Shown in pieces: positions 58,236 to 64,000 of a DNA stretch of 64,000 nucleotides. This stretch comes from Echinarachnius parma (taxonomy: Eukaryota > Echinodermata > Echinoidea > Clypeasteroida > Echinarachniidae). The stretch lies in the NCBI GenBank assembly GCA_037951105.1, contig JBAMJV010007673.1:42895-106894 (forward strand), given 5' to 3'. Below the pieces are notes generated by a model, which saw only the letters and a program-made list of their open reading frames with translations, made no database searches and was not told the origin of the DNA. Numbering within the stretch: position 1 is the stretch's first letter; each line of letters begins with the position of its first letter. The position numbers were made by a program, and so were the translations under genes.

Positions 58236-60980
58236 TTACCTCTGTGCTCCATGCCTGTCGATGATGAGAAGTCTGTTACTGCGTAGGAAGGGGTGCGCAA
58301 TGACGTCATGCGTTGACAAGACACCGCGCAGACGCCCTATCTTCTCGTTACACGTGATCGTGTTCACAATTGACCCGTCCGCCGGGTCAATAACGTATAT
58401 GTACCGCTGATTGGACTCAGCTGATATAATCAGCCCATCCCGGTCAACAGCCACATACACCCATGTTTGATCACGTGACGTGTTTCTTGGTATCGTGATG
58501 TTCCTGATCAGCTTCCAGGTAGCATCATACAGACTGATGCATTCAGTCAAGCTGTCTCCAGTACAACCTTTGATGCTTTTACCGCACACTATCGTGTCCT
58601 CATCCAGTAGAGCGCAGGATGTAATCCATGTCTGACCGTCACTCGTGATCACTCTCGGGGATATCTCGTTCTTGACGTTTATGGAGTAAGTGTGGAGATT
58701 TCTTTCCTTGCCATCTGACACAACTATCTTATCGTTACTTGTACATCCCACAATAACAGGGCACTTTAAAAGACCCGTTATCTTTGCTGTAGAGCTAAGC
58801 TGACATTTCCCGTCATAGCCCCAGATTCTCCCATTGTACTTCTCATTCCCCACACCCTCGACGAACCGCACATCTTTAACTGCGTGTGCAATATGTTCGA
58901 CCACGTCCTCATCGATCGTCTTCCCCAGAGTGTCAGTGAGTGATGTGACCAGCTCCTGTGCGCCTTCGAGAAGCTGCTTGTCATCCTCAAGGAGGCTTTC
59001 CATTCTCCCAGCTGCTTCGTATATGGCTTGCATCACACCCCTGGCATCGCGCTCTAAGCCCGCTATCTTCGTTTTGGTCTTGCTAGCTATATCTGCGACG
59101 TCATCAATCAACTCGCTTCTTCTGCTCTCTATTGGCTGCCGTTGTTTCTCCGCATCATCGTGACATTTGTCCAGACGAGCCGTTCTCTTTTCATTAATCT
59201 GTCGTATCCATTCATCGGTCTCAACGTTTATTTCGAGTATTTCATTCTGTTCCTTGGTGTTAATCTGCGAAATTTCCTCATTGATGTGCGATGTGCGCTC
59301 CTGTACGTCTTCAAGAAGCTCCTTGTCATCCTCAAGGAGGATTTCCATTCTCTCAGCTGCTTCGTCTTTAGCTTGCATCACATCCCCGGCATCGCGCTGT
59401 AAGCCTGCCACCTTCGTTTTGGTCTTGCTAGATATATCTGCGAATGCATCAAGTAACTCGCGTCGTCTGCTCTCTATTGGCTGCCGTTGTTTCTCCGCAT
59501 CGTCGTGACATTTGTCCAGACGATCCGTTCTCTTTTCATTAATATGTCGTATCCATTCATCGGTCTCAACGTTAATTTTGAGTATTTCATTCTTTTCCTT
59601 GGTGTTAATCTGCGAAATGTCCTCATCGATGTGCGATGTGCGCTCCTGTACGTCTTCAAGAAGCTCCTTGTCATCCTCAAGGAGGATTTCCATTCTCTCA
59701 GCTGCTTCGTCTTTAGCTTGCATCACATCCCCGGCATCGCGCTGTAAGCAAGCCACTTTCGTTTTGGTCTTGCTAGATATATCTGCGAGGACATCAAGCA
59801 ACTCGCGTCGTCTGCTCTCTATTTGCTGCCGTTGTTTCTCCGCATCGTCGTGACATTTGTCCAGACGAGCCGTTCTCTTTTCATTAATCTGTCGTATCCA
59901 TTCATCAGACTCAACGTTAATTTCGAGTATTGTATTATCTTCATTGGTGTTAATCTTCGAGTGTGCGTCATCGATGTGTGACGTCCGCATCTGTGCCCCT
60001 TTGAGCAGCTCCCCGTCATCCTCAAGGAGGATTTCCATTCTTTCAGCTGCTTCGTCTATGGCTTGCATCACACCCCTGGCATCGCGCTGTAAATCCGCGA
60101 CCTTCGTGTTGGGCTTGCTAGCTATATCTGCAACGTCATCAAGCAACTCGCGTCGTCTGCTCTCGATTGGCTGCCGTTGTTTCTCCGCATCATCGTGACA
60201 TTTGTCCAGACGAGCCGTTCTCTTTTCATTAATCTGTCGTATCCATTCATCGGACTCAACGTTAATTTCGAATGTTTTATTATCTTTCTTGGTGTTAATC
60301 TTCGAGTGTGCGTCATCGATGTGTAACGTCCGCACCTGTGCCCCTTCGAGCAGCTCCCCGTCATCCTCAAGGAGGATTTCCATTCTTTCCGCTGCTTCGT
60401 CTATGGCTTGCATCTCATCCCTGGCATCGCGCTGTAAATCCGCCACCTTCGTGTTGGGCTTGCTAGCTATTTCTGCGACGTCATCAAGCAACTCGCGTCG
60501 TCTGCTCTCAATTGGGTGCCGATGTTTCTCCGCATCCTCGTGGTATTTGTCCAGTCGAGCCTTTCTCTTTCCATTAACATTTCGTATCCATGCATCGGTT
60601 TCCAAGTTAATTTCGAGTTCCTTGGTGTAAATCTGCGAGATTTCGTCATCGATGAATGAGTTTACGCGTTCGTTTACCGACTGCAGTTGTTCTTCCGCCT
60701 CAACGGCACACCTTCTGAGTCGCTCCCCAAATATCTTCCAGGAGGAAACGTTGTCCTTTGATGCTTTCTGCAAGTTGTTGAGTTCATTTTTCTTAATTGC
60801 AATCGCATGTCCGACATCCTGTAGCTCACATAAACGACCTTTGTGGTTCATCGTTGTGCAAAGATGACACACAGCAAGATCGTGATGTTTGCAGTGAAGT
60901 CTGACCGGCTTGCCGTGCTTCTCACAGAACAGACCAAGTTCATCCTTCATCGCTACATCTCCACTGACTACAGACGCCAT
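58236..60980 (-). CDS. TRIM-like B-box protein, expanded coiled coil (gene 2)
   Basis: The start is set at 60980 (MASVVSGDVAMKDELG) because it aligns with the start of gene 1; the frame upstream crosses an acceptor (GAACAG/, exon from 61004) and is probably UTR. A single B-box2 finger lies at C19, H22, C30, H33/D34, C38, C41, H46, C51; the B-box1 present in gene 1 is deleted between residues 9 and 12. A coiled-coil unit present once in gene 1 occurs five times in tandem (about residues 109-676), followed by the propeller region up to a TAA 92 codons early. The long coiled coil predicts a much longer rod. Whether the truncated propeller folds is doubtful, so this may be an expressed variant or a young pseudogene. 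Confidence 0.75.
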   Translation of the reverse strand: MASVVSGDVAMKDELGLFCEKHGKPVRLHCKHHDLAVCHLCTTMNHKGRLCELQDVGHAIAIKKNELNNLQKASKDNVSSWKIFGERLRRCAVEAEEQLQSVNERVNSFIDDEISQIYTKELEINLETDAWIRNVNGKRKARLDKYHEDAEKHRHPIESRRRELLDDVAEIASKPNTKVADLQRDARDEMQAIDEAAERMEILLEDDGELLEGAQVRTLHIDDAHSKINTKKDNKTFEINVESDEWIRQINEKRTARLDKCHDDAEKQRQPIESRRRELLDDVADIASKPNTKVADLQRDARGVMQAIDEAAERMEILLEDDGELLKGAQMRTSHIDDAHSKINTNEDNTILEINVESDEWIRQINEKRTARLDKCHDDAEKQRQQIESRRRELLDVLADISSKTKTKVACLQRDAGDVMQAKDEAAERMEILLEDDKELLEDVQERTSHIDEDISQINTKEKNEILKINVETDEWIRHINEKRTDRLDKCHDDAEKQRQPIESRRRELLDAFADISSKTKTKVAGLQRDAGDVMQAKDEAAERMEILLEDDKELLEDVQERTSHINEEISQINTKEQNEILEINVETDEWIRQINEKRTARLDKCHDDAEKQRQPIESRRSELIDDVADIASKTKTKIAGLERDARGVMQAIYEAAGRMESLLEDDKQLLEGAQELVTSLTDTLGKTIDEDVVEHIAHAVKDVRFVEGVGNEKYNGRIWGYDGKCQLSSTAKITGLLKCPVIVGCTSNDKIVVSDGKERNLHTYSINVKNEISPRVITSDGQTWITSCALLDEDTIVCGKSIKGCTGDSLTECISLYDATWKLIRNITIPRNTSRDQTWVYVAVDRDGLIISAESNQRYIYVIDPADGSIVNTITCNEKIGRLRGVLSTHDVIAHPFLRSNRLLIIDRHGAQR
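58953..60656 (-). repeat. five tandem 345 bp coding repeats
   Basis: Units of 111-115 residues. Each has INEKR-ARLDKCHDDAEKQR or similar, PIESRRRELLD, K(P/T)(N/K)TKVA-LQRDA, and EAAERMEILLEDD. The first unit is shorter and most diverged; units 3 and 4 are most alike. All joins keep the frame. Gene 1 holds one unit at residues 148-262. Confidence 0.9.
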
Positions 60981-61004
60981 CTTGGTTATGGAATAGCAGC
61001 GCAC

Positions 61005-61377
61005 CTGTTCGGTAAAATAAAAGAACGGAAAGAGAATATGAGTACAGGTTTGTAATAGAATACAGCGCATGTAAACCGCTGTGTTAACATTGGCTGGAAT
61101 GCTCCTCTGGAAGTGAAGACAATGTACATTATGATCTGTATATTTAGTGTTGCTATCAAACTTCTATCAACGGTCATGATTCGGTTAGTGTTTACTTATT
61201 TCAAACAATATAGAACCGGCATCCTTGTGCTAGACACAACCATGACTCTTAGTACAGAGTCATTAAACAAAAATTAATGCGACGTTGTTTTTACATAATG
61301 TAAAATGATGCGACAGTTAGACCTCTACTTTTGTTTTAAACCTCAGATTGTTACTCTGAGCACAGTTCGTACGCAAA
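61005..61377. other. upstream region of TRIM-like gene 2
   Basis: Begins with the 3' part of a probable 5' UTR intron (pyrimidine tract and AG at 61005-61006). No first exon, TATA box or kappaB site was identified. Confidence 0.4.
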
Positions 61378-61465
61378 GTATTCCCGTGTAGCTTTCTAAA
61401 TTAAATGGATCAGAGCACCGGTCTAGCAATCCGGAGGTCTCGGGTTCGAATCCCGTTGGAATCCC
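61378..61465 (+). tRNA. tRNA-Ala(AGC)-like sequence, probably a pseudogene
   Basis: The anticodon arm CCGG-T-CTAGCAA-T-CCGG has anticodon AGC at 61425-61427 after the invariant T. The T-arm is CGGG-TTCGAAT-CCCG. Acceptor strands GTATTCC and GGAATCC pair at six of seven positions, and a GTAGC/GAGC D-arm is present. The D-loop is ~9 bases too long (inserted TTCTAAATT) and there is a T-T mismatch in the anticodon stem, so it may be a decayed tRNA or the head of a SINE. Confidence 0.5.
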
Positions 61466-61496
61466 ATTTTCTTTGCTCTTTTTCAATCACTTTATA

Positions 61497-63094
61497 TAAA
61501 CCCCTCAAAAAAGTTCGGAAACTCAACTTTGATCGAATACATCACTCTTATTGTCAAATTGTATTTTAATTTGTATTTTAGTGTCATTGCAATGCATGAT
61601 GATTTCCCTTTAAAATGGTACATTATTTGTCATTTATTTCAAATCAGGGAATACGCAGTGCGTTTCAGAATGGAGGAAGGTCAGAAGTCAAATGTCGCAA
61701 AATGGGCCGAAAGTATTCAATTGGGAAATTTGACTCTTGTGTCGTATTTGTTAAGGTTCAAGTTGTATCGAAGATTGTAGCGTGTTCAAAGGATTTAAAC
61801 TTATCAAATTTGGTATCATTTTAAAGCCCATGTGTCTATCTTTTCAATACAATTATGTCCGTAACAAATTTATTAACAGGTAAAGTATGGTACAGCTGAA
61901 TATGGGGAGGGCCGAAAGTGAAATGTTGCAAAATGCATTTCATTTTGTGAAATTGAAGGCGTTGCATGGTAAACGACTATTGGAGGAGATGTTTTGGGGT
62001 TTTACGTTGTATAATCATCAGTAAATTTAACATCATGTGAAAGCGTGTTTATTTTCCCTTAAAATCATGTCTCACCTGTAATAATTATGCTATTGGGGTG
62101 TGTGTGGTAAAACCGGATATGGGGGTCTATTAATGCTATGAATTTAAGACCGTGGCTTCTTGTTTCAAGATTCCGGTAAGATATTGTTGTATTAATCGTA
62201 ACTTTATCATCATTCCGTGTTGCACTATCGGAAAGCTCGTTAATTTATCTTTAATATGATATCTCATTTACAATGAGTATGCGGAATGTGAGTGTGCAGT
62301 ACAGGAAACTCACAAACTTGATATATTGAAAATGCATCAAATTTCTCTAAACCTACGCAAACTGGCCAGAACTGGCATATTAGCGCCCTCTTTGACCGTG
62401 TAGGTATGCCCTTATTACCACGTATCAAATGGTAGAAGTTCGACATTGCAACGTGTCATTTTGAGTCCCATACATTTAGAGGTACTACACACACCTAAAT
62501 CACATAACCACTATGAATGGGGCATCATTTTTTTGACAAATTAACACGCTTCAACATGATGTTGAATTTCATAATGATTATGTAAAGTAAAGTACTAAAA
62601 TATCCCCACAAAAAGTAATTTTGGATGCAACGCCTTCAATTTCACACAATCAAATGCATTTTGTTTACATTTTGATGTCGATCTTCCCCAATATTCACCT
62701 TTATTGTGCCTACCCGGCTTTCATAATCATTCCAAGTGAGGTGTAATTGGAAAGATAATTAAACAGGCTTTTTCTGATACCGTATTCAACAGCATCTCTT
62801 TATTGTCAAGATATTCATCGTCGAAAGAATTTGAACTTGAGAAAGACCGTGATATGGGTGTCAGACCTTCCAACTGAAGTTTTTTGGCGCCATTTGTGAC
62901 ATTTCACTTCTGACATTCCCAAATTCTCAAATATACTGCGCATACCTCGTGCTCGTGATGTTTACGAATTTGGTATCATTTTAAAGAGGTATACACACTC
63001 TTTCAAGTGATACCAAATATAACCATTATGATTTCATAAGAACATAGATATAATCGATCAAACTTGAGTTTCCGACCTTTTTTTGAGGGGTTTA
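61497..63094. mobile_element. 1.6 kb foldback-type element
   Basis: The left end is TAAACCCCTCAAAAAAGTTC (then GGAAACTCAA); the right end is the matching inverse, ending GAGGGGTTTA at 63094, in TA. Further inverted blocks lie inside (for example GGTCAGAAGTCAAATGTC near 61678 against 62880-62925). Frames of 60-80 codons inside have no transposase features. Tc1/mariner-type ends are likely. Confidence 0.7.
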
Positions 63095-63152
63095 TTTCTG
63101 GTCATTTTCTTTATATGTTTGAATTAAAGGGATCAGGTAACATTATACATCT

Positions 63153-63515
63153 ATACAGGGTGGCCCAACGAAATCGGAACGGGGCACTTCCCAAAATATA
63201 GTACCAACATGATTATGTCCATCGGATAGGTTGTCTTTTCCAATGAAAAACGATACCAAGAACAGTAATTTTGGTCGTGTAGTTTTTGTTTTAGGATGCT
63301 GTGAGACCATGTCAGGTGCCCATTTTTGTCAATTTTTACCAAGTCAGTGCCAGTTAAATCGCTCTTCCTGCCCGTAATACCATTGAACGACCATGCCCAT
63401 TCTCTCGGCACACGGCTGCGTGCACACTAACAATGGCGCGCGGATTGCTCGTTATTATGGGCAGTAAGTGCGATTTAACAGGCACTGACTTGGTGAAAAT
63501 TAACAAAAATGGGGA
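63153..63515 (+). mobile_element. CAGGGTGGCC MITE, truncated copy
   Basis: Starts TATACAGGGTGGCCCAACGA and follows the left two-thirds of 42362-42882 to the CACTGACTTGGTGAAAATTA block, then runs into a G-tract repeat. The right arm is missing. Confidence 0.8.
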
Positions 63516-64000
63516 GGGGGGGGTGTCCGTCAAAAATGTTCGAAGCTGAGACCGAGACCCTTCAACCGAATATTAGTAGGGGGGGGGGGGGTGAACCCCC
63601 CCCCCCTCCCCCCCCCCCCTTTGCCAACAAAGTGAGATTCCTTTAATCGGAACTTGGACAATTTGCTTTATTGCCTTGTCTAGCTGCGCAGAAGGGAAAG
63701 ACACAACTGAAAATAAAAGTAAACTTACCTTACAAACCGTCTCGTCCGACTGACACGATGATGTAAATATCAAACTGATAAGGATCCAATGCAAGGTAAT
63801 TGTGACATAGCACACTGACACTCACATTGCCTGTAACATGTGTGTCATTTATTAGCAGGTTACACACCCTGGTCACGTACTCGATAGAGTGGTATCATTT
63901 CCTAAACGACGTAATATGCTGTCCAAAAAAAAAGGATGTCAAAACGTGAACCAGAAACATAGGCGCCGGAAGTGGGGGAGGGGGGGGGGGGGGCGGCCCC
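63516..64000. repeat. G/C tract repeats and window end
   Basis: Poly-G and poly-C runs at 63580-63640 lie about GTGAACCCCC. After a plain AT-rich spacer, the window ends in a new family E copy (ATAGGCGCCGGAAGTGGGGG from 63960), cut by the edge. Confidence 0.7.

Noticed and set aside
58834-60630. Serine-rich plus-strand frames of ~110-140 codons repeated every 345 bp
   Set aside because: They are antisense shadows of the five coiled-coil repeats of TRIM-like gene 2.
60981-61070. Thirty extra N-terminal residues upstream of the chosen start of gene 2
   Set aside because: This stretch crosses a splice acceptor (exon from 61004), and gene 1 aligns only from the internal Met at 60980.
61529-61824. 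69-83 codon plus-strand frames
   Set aside because: They lie in the inverted-repeat element 61497-63094 and have a degenerate inverted counterpart near 62.9 kb; no transposase motif.

Overview
The window looks like AT-rich nuclear DNA of a marine invertebrate, most likely a deuterostome such as an echinoderm. The reasons are GT-AG introns with long non-coding spacers, dense MITE, foldback and LINE content, B-box/coiled-coil/propeller (TRIM-like) genes in tandem, and a foldback element whose ends are arrays of a 15-16 bp repeat, a design described for sea-urchin TU elements. The species cannot be named from the sequence. No bacterial or organellar genes, CRISPR arrays or rRNA were seen.

Region by region. 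1-9.7 kb is non-coding, with a 0.9 kb hairpin MITE (3654-4564) and G-rich repeats. At 9.95-16.9 kb lies a decayed non-LTR retrotransposon on the minus strand, split inside its reverse transcriptase by a 5.1 kb foldback element (10275-15397) that carries tandem repeats rich in an RFX X-box-like palindrome. At 17.3-19.8 kb two genes diverge from a ~260 bp spacer: a P-loop GTPase exon (minus) and an unrecognised two-exon gene (plus) whose intron holds another RT fragment. 20.7-31.6 kb is one ~520 bp MITE split by a ~10.3 kb TU/foldback-like element with inverted arrays of the 15-16 bp repeat, itself filled with older MITEs, a SINE and poly-G repeats. At 32.2-39.3 kb are two phase-matched candidate exons and two inverted-repeat elements of one family, the second containing a decayed DD41D mariner. 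39-45 kb is MITE-rich. At 45-61 kb are two tandem TRIM-like genes on the minus strand, duplicated together with their 3' flanks. 61-64 kb holds a tRNA-Ala-like sequence, a 1.6 kb foldback-type element and repeats cut by the window end.

Functionally, only the two TRIM-like genes and the divergent GTPase/unknown pair look like host genes. The upstream TRIM-like copy has lost its first B-box, carries its coiled-coil unit five times in tandem (345 bp period), has an in-frame TAA before the last 92 codons, and ends in a triplicated 3' end. The downstream copy looks intact, has a 5' UTR intron, and has a perfect kappaB-like site upstream of a candidate first exon. This suggests a fast-evolving, possibly immune-related family, but that role is inference.
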